Of a stretch of 64,000 nt of DNA, positions 45,425-54,046 are shown piece after piece (positions within the stretch are counted from its first letter, which is position 1; the number at the start of each line of letters is the position of its first letter). Both the position numbers and the translations under genes were made by a program. The stretch lies in assembly GCA_963840435.1 (NCBI GenBank), contig CAWIYY010000010.1, positions 62,001-126,000 of the forward strand, in the 5' to 3' direction. This DNA comes from Bog-473 sp963840435 (GTDB lineage Bacteria; Actinomycetota; Acidimicrobiia; Acidimicrobiales; RAAP-2). The notes beneath the pieces are model-generated. The model was given only the letters and a program-made list of their open reading frames with translations. It was not told where the DNA came from and made no database searches.

Positions 45425-46336
45425 GTGTGCGGCGTGATCGGGCTCCTGCTGCGCGACCCGGACCTCGAACCCGAGCTGGGCTCCCTGCTCGCCCCGATGC
45501 TCGAGGCCCTCGACGAGCGCGGGCCCGACTCCTCGGGCATCGCCGTCTATGCCGACCACCTCGACGGGCCGACCTCGGAGAACCCGACCCTGCGGATTTC
45601 CCTCGGCGCCGACGTCCCGGTGGACTGGGTCTCGGTCGGCTGTGCGCTCCTCGACCTGTGCCCGACCGGCGCCGACGTCCAGCGCTTCGGCGCCGGCGCC
45701 GTGCTCGACGTCCCCGAACTCGCATTCGAACGGGTCGAGGCCGCCCTGGCCGAGGACTGGCCCGAGGTGCGCATCCTCGGTACGGGCTGGAACCTGCGTG
45801 TCCTCAAGGACACGGGCCGGCCCTCCGACACCTGCGCCCGCTACGGCGTGCGCGACTGGGAGGGCTATCTGGCCATTGCCCACACCCGCATGGCGACGGA
45901 ATCGGCCGTCACGGTGCTGCACGCACACCCCTTCGTCCCCCAGCGTGACCTCTGCGTGGTGCACAACGGGTCCTTCTCGAACTACGCCACGGTGCGCCGG
46001 CAACTGCAGGACGAGGGCATCATCTTCGACTCCGACAACGACTCGGAGGTCGGCGCCCGGTTCCTGGCCGCCCGGCTCGCCCTGGGCGACGACCTCGAGG
46101 AGGCCACCCGCTGGGTCATGAAGGAGATGGACGGATTCTTCACCCTCGTCATCACCAGCGCGGACGGAATGTCGGTGGTGCGCGACGCGTTCGCCTGCAA
46201 GCCGGCTGTCGTGGCCGAGACGCCGGGCTATGTGGCCGTGGCCTCGGAGTACCGGGCCCTGGCCGAACTCCCAGGCATCGCCGACGCCGTCGTCTTCGAG
46301 CCCCACCCAGAGGAGGTCTACACATGGACGCGCTGA
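45425..46336 (+). CDS. GlxB-like class II glutamine amidotransferase subunit
   Basis: 303 aa. The GTG at 45425 places Cys at position 2 (MCGVIGLLL), the N-terminal nucleophile of Ntn amidotransferases; a longer frame from 44690 is rejected for this reason. RGPDSSGIAVY, IAHTRMATESAV, HAHPFVPQRDLCVVHNGSFSNY and SDNDSEVGARFL are the glutamine site. It releases ammonia or an amine from glutamine or a gamma-glutamylamide for the GlxD-like subunit. It is homologous to the small subunit of N-methylglutamate synthase (MgsA). Overlaps the next gene by 13 bases. Confidence 0.88.
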   Translation: MCGVIGLLLRDPDLEPELGSLLAPMLEALDERGPDSSGIAVYADHLDGPTSENPTLRISLGADVPVDWVSVGCALLDLCPTGADVQRFGAGAVLDVPELAFERVEAALAEDWPEVRILGTGWNLRVLKDTGRPSDTCARYGVRDWEGYLAIAHTRMATESAVTVLHAHPFVPQRDLCVVHNGSFSNYATVRRQLQDEGIIFDSDNDSEVGARFLAARLALGDDLEEATRWVMKEMDGFFTLVITSADGMSVVRDAFACKPAVVAETPGYVAVASEYRALAELPGIADAVVFEPHPEEVYTWTR

Positions 46337-47049
46337 ACAGAGCAACGCTCCAGCCGCCCGGACTGCTCGACTGCGACACGTTGGGCACGCGCGCCGTCAA
46401 CCAGGCACTGCGGGCACTGGAGCCGGGAGCGGCCGCCACCGTGGCGGCGCCCCGGGGCCGTCACAATCTGGCCGTCGGGCTCGACCGCCCCGTCGCCGTC
46501 CACGTCGAGGGCAACGCCGGCTACTTCCTCGGTGGCCTCTGCGGCGGCCGGGACGGCAGCGGGCCGGACATCGTCGTCGACGGCTTCGTCGGCTGGTCGG
46601 TGGGCGAGAACCTGATGGGCGGCACCGTCCGCGTGCGGGGCAGCGCCTCGCAGAGCGCGGGGGCCAGCGCCCGGGGCGGGCGCATCTTCGTCGAGGGCGA
46701 CGCCTCGCTGCGCGCCGGCATTTCGCTCAAAGGCGCCACCGTGGCCGTCGCCGGAAACGCCGGCGCCATGACCGGGTTCATGGCCCAGGCCGGCACCATC
46801 CTCATCGGAGGCGACGCCGGCCACGCCCTGGGTGATTCCCTCTACGAGGCCGTCATCTACGTGCAGGGCCACATCGCCTCGCTCGGGGCCGACGCGGTCG
46901 TCGAGGAGATGACCGACGACGACCTCCTGGCCGTGAAACAGCTCGTCGAGGACAGTGGGTTCGATCACATCGAACCGGAACGGGTCACCAAGGTGGCCTC
47001 CGCCCGCCAGCTCTACCACTTCGCCACCCACAACCACAGCGCCTACTGA
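46324..47049 (+). CDS. GlxC-like glutamate synthase GXGXG-domain subunit
   Basis: 241 aa forming a right-handed beta-helix of GXGXG rungs as in the C-terminal domain of glutamate synthase: VEGNAGYFLGGLCGG, SVGENLMGGTVRVRG, GRIFVEGDASLRAG, TVAVAGNAGAMTGFMAQ and TILIGGDAGHALGDS. It has no catalytic residue of its own; it scaffolds the amidotransferase and FMN subunits. It corresponds to MgsB/GlxC. Overlaps both neighbours. Confidence 0.88.
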   Translation: MDALNRATLQPPGLLDCDTLGTRAVNQALRALEPGAAATVAAPRGRHNLAVGLDRPVAVHVEGNAGYFLGGLCGGRDGSGPDIVVDGFVGWSVGENLMGGTVRVRGSASQSAGASARGGRIFVEGDASLRAGISLKGATVAVAGNAGAMTGFMAQAGTILIGGDAGHALGDSLYEAVIYVQGHIASLGADAVVEEMTDDDLLAVKQLVEDSGFDHIEPERVTKVASARQLYHFATHNHSAY

Positions 47050-48404
47050 TGCCGGGCCACGACCCCGGGCCGGCCGCCCCCGAGAACCACAGCTTCCCGC
47101 CCGACGTCGTCGCCCGCATCCACGAGATGGCCAGCACCGGCCACTACCCGATCCGCGGCCTCGGCGCCCGCCGCAAGCTCCCCACCTTCGACGACCTCGT
47201 GTTCCTGACCGCGTCGGTCAGCCGCTACCCGCTCGAGGGCTACCGCGAGCGCTGCGATACGGCGACCACGCTCGGCACGCGCCACGCAACCAGGCCGATA
47301 CAGCTGCAGATCCCCATCACCATCGCCGGCATGAGCTTCGGCGCCCTCTCGGCCTCGGCCAAGGAGGCGCTCGGCCGGGCCGCCACCGAGGTCGGCACCA
47401 GCACGACCACCGGGGACGGCGGCATGACCCCCGAGGAGCGCAAGGCCTCGGACCAGCTCGTGTACCAGGTCCTGCCTTCGAGATACGGCTTCGACCCCGC
47501 CGACCTCCGCCAGGCCGACGCGGTGGAGATCGTGGTCGGGCAGGGCGCCAAGCCCGGCGGCGGCGGCCTCCTCCTCGGCCAGAAGGTCAACGAGCGCGTG
47601 GCGGGCATGCGCACGCTTCCACCGGGGATCGATCAACGCTCGGCCAGCCGCCACCCCGACTGGGTCGGTCCGGACGACCTGCGCATCAAGATCGAGGAGC
47701 TGCGCGAGGCCACCGATTGGGCCATTCCCATCTACGTGAAGCTCGGGGCGACCCGGGTCGACCACGACGTCAAGCTCGCCGTCGCGTCGGGCGCCGACGT
47801 GGTGGTGGTCGACGGCATGCAGGGCGGCACCGCGGCGACCCAGGACGTCTTCATTGAGCATGCCGGCATCCCGACGCTGCCCGCCGTGCGCATGGCCGCC
47901 GAGGCCCTGCGCGAGATCGGCATGCGCGACCAGGTGCAGCTCGTCGTTTCGGGCGGCATCCGCTCGGGCGCCGACGTGGCCAAGGCGCTCGCGCTGGGCG
48001 CCGACGCCGTCTCCATCGGTGTGGCCGCGCTGCTCGCCTTGGGCTGCAACAGCGCCACCTACCACGACCACTCCGGCGCCGCGGTCGACGTCTCCGCCGA
48101 CTACGCCGCACTGGGCACCCGACCGGGCGCCTGCGCCCACTGTCACACCGGGTCGTGCCCGGTCGGTATCACCACGCAGGACGCCGCGCTCGAGGCGCGG
48201 CTCGATCCCTTCCACGCCGCCACCTCGGTGGCCAACTACTTACGCGCCCTCACCATGGAGGTGACCGCGCTGGCCCGCGCCTGCGGGAAGTCCAGCGTGC
48301 ACCACCTCGAGCCTGAGGATCTCGCTGCGCTGACGGTTGAGGCCGCCGCCATGGCCCGGGTCCCTTTGGCCGGCACCGGTTGGATCCCGGGCTGGCCCTC
48401 CTGA
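47049..48404 (+). CDS. GlxD-like FMN-binding glutamate synthase subunit
   Basis: 451 aa, ATG overlapping the previous stop by one base. This is the synthase barrel of glutamate synthase: ITIAGMSFGALSASAKEALG, TSTTTGDGGMTPEER, EIVVGQGAKPGGGGLL, IYVKLGATRVDHDVKLAVAS, VVDGMQGGTAATQDVF and LVVSGGIRSGADVAKAL. CAHCHTGSCPVGI is the iron-sulfur cluster site. It binds FMN and couples the nitrogen released by GlxB to a 2-oxo acid. It is homologous to MgsC of N-methylglutamate synthase; whether the amine is methylamine, ammonia or another is unknown. Confidence 0.88.
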   Translation: MPGHDPGPAAPENHSFPPDVVARIHEMASTGHYPIRGLGARRKLPTFDDLVFLTASVSRYPLEGYRERCDTATTLGTRHATRPIQLQIPITIAGMSFGALSASAKEALGRAATEVGTSTTTGDGGMTPEERKASDQLVYQVLPSRYGFDPADLRQADAVEIVVGQGAKPGGGGLLLGQKVNERVAGMRTLPPGIDQRSASRHPDWVGPDDLRIKIEELREATDWAIPIYVKLGATRVDHDVKLAVASGADVVVVDGMQGGTAATQDVFIEHAGIPTLPAVRMAAEALREIGMRDQVQLVVSGGIRSGADVAKALALGADAVSIGVAALLALGCNSATYHDHSGAAVDVSADYAALGTRPGACAHCHTGSCPVGITTQDAALEARLDPFHAATSVANYLRALTMEVTALARACGKSSVHHLEPEDLAALTVEAAAMARVPLAGTGWIPGWPS

Positions 48405-48409
48405 GGGCC

Positions 48410-49603
48410 GTGGGTTCTCCCCGCACGGCCGAGGTCGTGGTGATCGGTGGCGGCGTGGCGGGTCTCAGCACGGCCCGGGCTCTGGTCGAGCTCGGGTTGA
48501 CCGACGTCCTGGTACTCGAGCGCGACACCGTGGGCTCGGGCGGCAGCGGCAAGTCGAGCGGCATCGTGCGCTGCCACTACGGCATCCCCTCTCTCGCCGC
48601 CATGGCCTGGCGCGCCCTGCCCGTGCTCGAGCACGCGGCCGAGATCCTGGGGGCGCCCGCGGGCTATACCAAGACCGGCTACCTGGTCGGCGTCGGTCAG
48701 GAGAACCTCGGGGCGCTGCGGGCCAATGTGGCCATGCAGCAGGCCCTCGGCATCGACGTCGCGCTGATGGGCCACGACGAGGCCCGCGCGCTGTGGCCGG
48801 CCGCCCGGCTCGACGAGTTCGCCGAGTTCGCCTACGAACCCCACGGCGGCTTCGGTGACGGCCACCAGACGGCCCTGGCCTTCGCGACCGCCGCCCGCCG
48901 CGGCGGCGCGCAGCTGCGCCAGCACGCCCCCGTGTCCTCCGTCGAGGTGGTCGCCGGCCGGGCCATGGGTGTCGTCCTGGCGGACGGCAGCCGCGTCGGT
49001 GCCGCCCACGTCGTGCTGGCGGCCGGACCGTGGTCTGCCACCCTGGCCGCCGGTGTGGGCATCGACCTGCCGGTCCGGGCCCAGCGGGCCCAGATCCTCC
49101 TCGTCGATCCGGGCCGCCCGCTCGGACCGCTCCCCGTCTTCTCCGACCTGGTGTCGCTCCAGTACGTGCGCACCGAAGGCGGCGGGCAGATCTTGCTCGG
49201 CGACTCCGACCACTCCGACCCCGAGTGGGCAGACCCCGATGCCTACCGCGAGCGGGTGAACGACGACGAGCTGGCCTGGGCGGTGCCCAAGTTCACCCAC
49301 CGCTTTCCCGGCTTCGACGGCGCCTCGCTCGCCTCGTCCTACGCCGGCTGTTACGACGTCACCCCCGACTACAACCCCGTCATCTCGGCCTCACCAGTTG
49401 ACGGGGTGTGGCTGTGCGCCGGCTTCTCGGGCCACGGCTACAAGATCTCACCCTCAGTGGGCAAGCTGATGGCCGATCTGATCACGAGGGGCGAGAGCCG
49501 CCACGCCGACGTCGACCCGCACGACTTCCGCCTGGAACGCTTCGCCGAGGAGGACCTGCTGGTCAGCCCGCACCCCTACGTGGGCGCCGGCCAGATGCGC
49601 TGA
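48410..49603 (+). CDS. FAD-dependent amine/amino acid oxidase (DAO family, PuuB/SoxB-like)
   Basis: 397 aa from GTG 48410; TTG 48380 is an alternative. FAD motif VVVIGGGVAGLSTARALVELG, then GSGGSGKSSGIVRCHYG. The C-terminal flavin loop is CAGFSGHGYKISPSVGKLMAD, with PDYNPVI before it, as in sarcosine oxidase beta and glycine oxidase-like enzymes. It could oxidise a gamma-glutamylated or N-methylated amine. Directly follows the Glx genes with a five-base gap, in the same operon. Confidence 0.85.
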   Translation: MGSPRTAEVVVIGGGVAGLSTARALVELGLTDVLVLERDTVGSGGSGKSSGIVRCHYGIPSLAAMAWRALPVLEHAAEILGAPAGYTKTGYLVGVGQENLGALRANVAMQQALGIDVALMGHDEARALWPAARLDEFAEFAYEPHGGFGDGHQTALAFATAARRGGAQLRQHAPVSSVEVVAGRAMGVVLADGSRVGAAHVVLAAGPWSATLAAGVGIDLPVRAQRAQILLVDPGRPLGPLPVFSDLVSLQYVRTEGGGQILLGDSDHSDPEWADPDAYRERVNDDELAWAVPKFTHRFPGFDGASLASSYAGCYDVTPDYNPVISASPVDGVWLCAGFSGHGYKISPSVGKLMADLITRGESRHADVDPHDFRLERFAEEDLLVSPHPYVGAGQMR

Positions 49604-49687
49604 GCGCGCTGGGCCACGGTCGTGCCGCCCCCGACCCGCCACGCACCACCGCCTGGTCCTCTCACCTGGGGCGTAGAGTGAGGCGCC

Positions 49688-50449
49688 GTGGCCACTCGCC
49701 GGACCGCATCTGCCAAGAGCACCCGCACCGCTGCGCCCCGCTCCACCGTGGCCAAGTCCGGCCAGCCGCGTTCGTCCTCGGCCGCCCGCAACGGCGGTCG
49801 CGCCGCCCCCCGCGCCAAGCCGAGAGCCAGCGCCTCCGGCCAGAAGCCCGTGACCATCGATAACGCCGAGGCCGACGGCCAGCTGGGTCAGGTCATCGCC
49901 AACCACGTCCGGGCCCGTCGCCTCGAGATCGGCCTCAACGTCGGCCAGCTGGCGGAACGGACCGGCATTTCGAAGGGGATGCTCTCCAAGATCGAGAACG
50001 CGCAGACCTCACCCAGCCTCTCCACGCTCGAGCGGCTGGCCGGCGCGCTCGACATGCCGGTCACCTCGCTCTTCCGCGGGCTGTCCGAAGAGCGCGATGC
50101 CGTCTTCGTCAAGGCCGGGAGCGGGCCCGAGATCGTGCGTAAGGGGACCCGGTCCGGGCACACCTACGAGTTGCTCGGCAGCTTGCGCGGGCCCTACAAG
50201 CGGATCGAACCCCTGCTGGTCAAGCTCGACGACGAGACCGAGGTGTTCCCCCTCTTCCAGCATTCGGGCATCGAAGTCCTCTACATGCTCAGCGGTGTGA
50301 TGGAGTACGGCTACGGGCGCCAGCGCTACAAGATGGAGCGGGGCGACACGCTGCAGTTCGAGGGCGACATCCCCCACGGGCCTACCCAGCTGGTGAAGCT
50401 GCCCATCCGCTTCCTCTCCATCACGATCTACGGCGGCGAGCGCAGCTGA
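49688..50449 (+). CDS. XRE-cupin transcriptional regulator (PuuR-like)
   Basis: 253 aa. A long, basic, low-complexity N-terminus (about 57 aa, rich in Ala, Arg, Ser, Lys) precedes the helix-turn-helix (IANHVRARRLEIGLNVGQLA, GISKGMLSKIENAQ, LERLAGALDMPVTSLF) and a C-terminal cupin (EVLYMLSGVMEYGYGRQRY, DTLQFEGDIPHGPTQL). The same domain order occurs in E. coli PuuR, repressor of putrescine degradation. It lies between the Glx and ligase operons and is the natural candidate for the TGTT-N11-AACA sites (inference). The usual PuuR length is about 185 aa, so the tail is extra. Confidence 0.88.
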   Translation: MATRRTASAKSTRTAAPRSTVAKSGQPRSSSAARNGGRAAPRAKPRASASGQKPVTIDNAEADGQLGQVIANHVRARRLEIGLNVGQLAERTGISKGMLSKIENAQTSPSLSTLERLAGALDMPVTSLFRGLSEERDAVFVKAGSGPEIVRKGTRSGHTYELLGSLRGPYKRIEPLLVKLDDETEVFPLFQHSGIEVLYMLSGVMEYGYGRQRYKMERGDTLQFEGDIPHGPTQLVKLPIRFLSITIYGGERS

Positions 50450-50516
50450 CCCACAGGCGGCCCCGCCACAGTTAACAGAATGGCCACACGGCAGGCCTTG
50501 CCCGAACGGCTCCCGC

Positions 50517-50535
50517 TGTTCACTATGGGTGAACA
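50517..50535. promoter_or_regulatory. TGTT-N11-AACA palindrome, candidate cluster operator
   Basis: CTGTTCAC-tatgg-GTGAACAG, a perfect eight-base inverted repeat (50516-50536) containing the consensus, 27 bases upstream of the ligase start. The best site of the set. A further half-site GTTAACAG is at about 50470. Confidence 0.6.
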
Positions 50536-50562
50536 GAGTTTCCCCACGGAGCAGGAGCGCGC

Positions 50563-51957
50563 GTGTCAGATCTGGAACGATTCGTCGAGCAGCCCGGCCG
50601 TGCCGACGCCATCGCCGAGGTGGCCCGGCGCATTGAGGCCGAGGGCATCACCTACGTGTACTTCCAGTTCGTCTCGGTCACCGGCCGCGTCATGGGCAAA
50701 GGCATCCCGGCCCCCCACTGGTCCTCGGTCGCCACCAAAGGCTTTCAGCTCGTCTACGGCGCCACGGCGAACCTGTTCATCGACCGTCACGGCCAGTACA
50801 TCGGGTACGGCCCCGAGGCCGCCGAGCTCGTCGGGCTGCCCGACGTCGACACGTTCTGTCCCCTGCCCTGGGACCCGAGCGTGGCCCGTGTCTTCTGCAC
50901 GCTCTTCCGGGGCCGGGAGGAGACCGTCGACGGCGGCTCGTATCTGACCTCGGACTGCCGGGGCAACCTGCGGCGCCTGCACGACGAGTTCACCGCGGAG
51001 ACCGGCCTCCAGCTGCGCGCCGGATGCGAGCCCGAGATGATGTGGCTCAAGACGAATCCCGACGGCACGCCCTCGGTCGAGGGCGTCACCAAGCCGTACT
51101 GCTACCACATCGACCAGTTCTCCGAGCTGCAGCCGGTCATCCACAAGGTGATCGAGTACTCCACCGCCATGGGTCTCGACATGATCCAAGGCGACCACGA
51201 GGACGCGCCGGGACAGCTCGAGCTGAACTTCACCTTCGACCGGGCCGAGCTCACGGCCGACCGCCTCACCACCTATCGCCAGGTCTGCCGTCAGGTCGGC
51301 CGCGAGTTCAACCTGTTCCCCTGCTTCATGCCCAAGCCGTTCATGGGCGTGTCGGCCAACGGGTGCCACCACAACATCTCGCTGTGGGAGGAAGACGTGA
51401 ACATGTTCCTGCCTGACGGCGAGGACCCCCGGCTCCCTTCCAAGACCGGGCTGCACGCCATCGGCGGTGTCCTGACCCACCTGCGCGCGCTGACCGCCAT
51501 CACGGCGCCGACCGTCAATTCGTACCGGCGCTTCGCCGACGCGGGATTCTGGGCGCCGATCTTCGCCGACTGGGGCTTCCAGAACCGGACCACGGCGCTG
51601 CGGGTCAGCGCGCCCGGCCGCTTCGAGTACCGCTCCGTCGATTCCGCCGTGAACCCGTACCTCTCCATGGCCGGCCTGCTCGTCGCCATGCGCGACGGGC
51701 TGGACCAGAGCATCGACCCCGGTCCGCCCGAAGAGGGCAACATCTACGAGGCCATCGAGGCCGGCAAGGAGGTTGACCGGATCCCCTCCACCCTCGGCGA
51801 GGCCCTCGACGCGTTGGAGGGCGATCCGGTCGTGCGGGCCGCCCTGCCCGGCGAGATGTACAACGTCTTCATGGAATACAAGCGGGACGAGTGGGAGCGC
51901 TTCATCGGCACCGTCAGCGAGTGGGACATCAAGGAATATCTCGACATCCTGCCGTGA
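50563..51957 (+). CDS. Glutamine synthetase family ligase (PuuA/GlnT-like)
   Basis: 464 aa, GTG with AGGAG upstream. Key sites are intact: YFQFVSVTGRVMGKGIP, RAGCEPEMMWL, QGDHEDAPGQLELNF, FMPKPFMGVSANGCHHNISL, TVNSYRRFADAGFWAP and RSVDSAVNPYLSMAGLL. It attaches an amine or ammonia to the gamma-carboxyl of glutamate with ATP. It is clearly different from the ligase at 43085. First gene of the second operon, overlapping the amidotransferase by four bases; a PuuA-like gamma-glutamylation role is inferred from context. Confidence 0.88.
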   Translation: MSDLERFVEQPGRADAIAEVARRIEAEGITYVYFQFVSVTGRVMGKGIPAPHWSSVATKGFQLVYGATANLFIDRHGQYIGYGPEAAELVGLPDVDTFCPLPWDPSVARVFCTLFRGREETVDGGSYLTSDCRGNLRRLHDEFTAETGLQLRAGCEPEMMWLKTNPDGTPSVEGVTKPYCYHIDQFSELQPVIHKVIEYSTAMGLDMIQGDHEDAPGQLELNFTFDRAELTADRLTTYRQVCRQVGREFNLFPCFMPKPFMGVSANGCHHNISLWEEDVNMFLPDGEDPRLPSKTGLHAIGGVLTHLRALTAITAPTVNSYRRFADAGFWAPIFADWGFQNRTTALRVSAPGRFEYRSVDSAVNPYLSMAGLLVAMRDGLDQSIDPGPPEEGNIYEAIEAGKEVDRIPSTLGEALDALEGDPVVRAALPGEMYNVFMEYKRDEWERFIGTVSEWDIKEYLDILP

Positions 51958-52710
51958 CGAGCTCTCACCCCCCCGATCCACGCGGACGAGCGCTCGTACT
52001 CCAGCATCATCCCGACGAGCACCCCGGCTCGCTCGGGCCCTTGCTCGAGGGCAGCCGGCCTGTTGCTGACCACCGTCGAGCTCGACGCCGGCGATGCCAT
52101 TCCCCCGCTCGAGCCCTTCGACCTGATGCTCGTGATGGGCGGTCCCCAGCACGTCTGGCAGGAAGAGCAGCACCCCTGGCTGATCACCGAGAAGGCGGCC
52201 ATCCGCCGCTGGGTGGAAGATCTGGCCCGGCCCTTCCTCGGGGTGTGCCTGGGTCACCAGCTCCTGGCCGATGCCATGGGCGGCCGGGTGACCCTCATGG
52301 AGGCGCCCGAGATCGGCGTGCTCGACGTGGCGCGCACGCCGGCCGGCGAAGCCGATCCTGTCTTCGGTCGCCTGCCGGCCCGGTTGCCCGGACTGCAGTG
52401 GCACGAGGCCGAGGTGGTCGAGGCGCCCGCCGGCGCAGCCGTTCTCGCCGAGAACAGCAGCTCGCCGGTGCAGGCGTTCCGCGTCGGACTGCACGCCCTC
52501 GGCGTGCAGTTCCACGTGGAGGTGGATGCCGAGACCATCGCGAAGTGGGCGGCCGTGCCCGAATACGAGCGCACGCTGTCCGCATACTTCGGCAGCCCGG
52601 ACGCGTTGCAGCACGCCGTGACGGAGCAGCTCGCCGTTATGACGGAGACCGCGGTCAGTCTGGTCGAGGGCATGCTCGACGACCTCTTCGACGCCTCGTT
52701 GGCGCCGTGA
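51954..52710 (+). CDS. Type 1 glutamine amidotransferase / gamma-glutamyl hydrolase-like (apparent frameshift near 52052)
   Basis: GTG at 51954 overlaps the ligase stop (GTGA). The first 32 codons read RALVLQHHPDEHPGSLGPLLE, then the frame breaks and the +1 frame continues AGLLLTTVELDAGDAIPPLE. One surplus base in GAGGGCAG explains it; the corrected product is 251 aa. The nucleophile elbow is GVCLGHQLLADAMGG (Cys) and the His-Glu pair lies in GVQFHVEVD. Class I amidotransferases of this type hydrolyse gamma-glutamyl bonds, as PuuD does for gamma-glutamyl-GABA (PuuD itself is another subgroup). Function here inferred. Confidence 0.82.
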
Positions 52711-54011
52711 GCGAGCCGCGCATCGTCGACCCGGCTGAGGCCCTTGCCGGAGCGTCCACGGTCCATCTGGGTCTGGTGGACGCCTCGGGCACGCTGCGCG
52801 AGAAACGGATGAGCTCGGCTGCGGCACAACGCGCGCTCCGATCGGGCTGGAGCTTCATCGATGCCATCGACTGGTGGGGACCCGACGACGCGGTGTGGCG
52901 TCCAGGGGGCTCTCGCAGCTGCCGCGCCGTGGTCGACCTCGACTCGGGACGCCCGTACCCGTTCGGTGACGACGCCGCGTTCTTCCTGGCCGACTTCGCA
53001 GCACCGCAGCGCGATCTGTCACCCCGTGCCCGCCTGCAGGACCTGGTCGAACGGGCGGCGGCCTCGGGACTCGAGGCGAGCATGGCCTGGGAGTTCGAGT
53101 GCCTGGTCCTCGACCCGGGGCCGGGTGCACCGCTCGCGGCCATGGCGGACAACCGCTGCTGGTCGGCATTGACGATGGCCTGCGAGGAGGAGCAGCTGGC
53201 CGGACTCGTCGCCACTCTGACCGCGGGCGCCGTGCCGGTCGACCACCTCTGCGCCGAGCTCGGGCCCGGCTGCCTCGAAATCGCCACCGCTCCCGAGAGC
53301 GCTGTGCACGCAGCCGACTCGGCAATGCTGGCCAAGCTCTACACGAAGGCCTACTTCTCGAGAACGGGCCGCCAGGCCACGTTCATGGCTCAGCTGGGAC
53401 CGCAGTTTCCCGGGCTGGGCGGCCACCCCAGCTTGTCGCTCCGGACCACCGTCGACGGGGAGCCGGCACTGTGCGAGGAACCGGGCGTCCTGTCCAAAGT
53501 CGGGGCGGCGGCCGTCGCCGGCGTGATCACGCTCCTGCCTGACCTGCTCGCCCTGGCGGCGCCCTACCCCAACTCCTACCGGCGCTTCGGCCCCGGCAAT
53601 TGGGCGCCGGCCACCGCCACCTGGGGCCCGGACAACTACAGCTGCGCGCTGCGCGTGCTGACCGACGACCCCGAATCGGCGCGCCTCGAGCTGCGCATCC
53701 CTGGCGCCGACGTGAGCCCGCACCACTGTGCCGCCCTGTTGCTCGGGTCTGCCCTCTGGGGGATCGAGGAGCGCCTCGAGCCTCCGCCACCGGTCCATGC
53801 CCCGGCCGACGGCCGCTCGGACGGCACTGCCGTCCCGTTGCCCCGGGACCTCGTCGAGGCGGCGGAGCGCTTCGGGGCCAGCCCGACCGCTCGGGATCTC
53901 TTCGGCCCCGCCTTCGTCGAGCACTACGCCGCGGCGCGCCGGGTCGAGGCCGCCGCCTGCCATCGCTTCGTCTCCGACGAGGAACGCGCCCGCTACCTGG
54001 CTCAGGTCTGA
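52707..54011 (+). CDS. Divergent glutamine synthetase family protein
   Basis: 434 aa, GTG overlapping the amidotransferase stop. GS landmarks can be found (MAWEFECLVLD, CAELGPGCLEIATAPESAVH, APYPNSYRRFGPGNWAP), but several are altered. The MPKP loop is replaced by MAQLGPQFPGLGG, and the SANPY motif of its neighbours by ADVSPHH. The N-terminal beta-grasp (VHLGLVDASGTLREKRM) is retained. It is likely a ligase for an unusual amine or acid, or one that has lost classical activity (inference). Co-transcribed with PuuA- and PuuD-like genes. Confidence 0.8.
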   Translation: MSEPRIVDPAEALAGASTVHLGLVDASGTLREKRMSSAAAQRALRSGWSFIDAIDWWGPDDAVWRPGGSRSCRAVVDLDSGRPYPFGDDAAFFLADFAAPQRDLSPRARLQDLVERAAASGLEASMAWEFECLVLDPGPGAPLAAMADNRCWSALTMACEEEQLAGLVATLTAGAVPVDHLCAELGPGCLEIATAPESAVHAADSAMLAKLYTKAYFSRTGRQATFMAQLGPQFPGLGGHPSLSLRTTVDGEPALCEEPGVLSKVGAAAVAGVITLLPDLLALAAPYPNSYRRFGPGNWAPATATWGPDNYSCALRVLTDDPESARLELRIPGADVSPHHCAALLLGSALWGIEERLEPPPPVHAPADGRSDGTAVPLPRDLVEAAERFGASPTARDLFGPAFVEHYAAARRVEAAACHRFVSDEERARYLAQV

Positions 54012-54046
54012 GCGGGCGACGGCGTCGAGCACCAAGGAGGAGAGCG

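Noticed and set aside
44690..45725. Long minus-strand frames opposite the Glx operon and elsewhere
   Set aside because: They mirror well-supported plus-strand genes, are Arg/His/Gly-rich and match no family.
44690..46336. A 548 aa frame covering both the flavin-binding gene and the GlxB-like gene
   Set aside because: The first half is a shadow of the flavin-binding protein. The true GlxB start puts Cys at position 2, as its chemistry requires.
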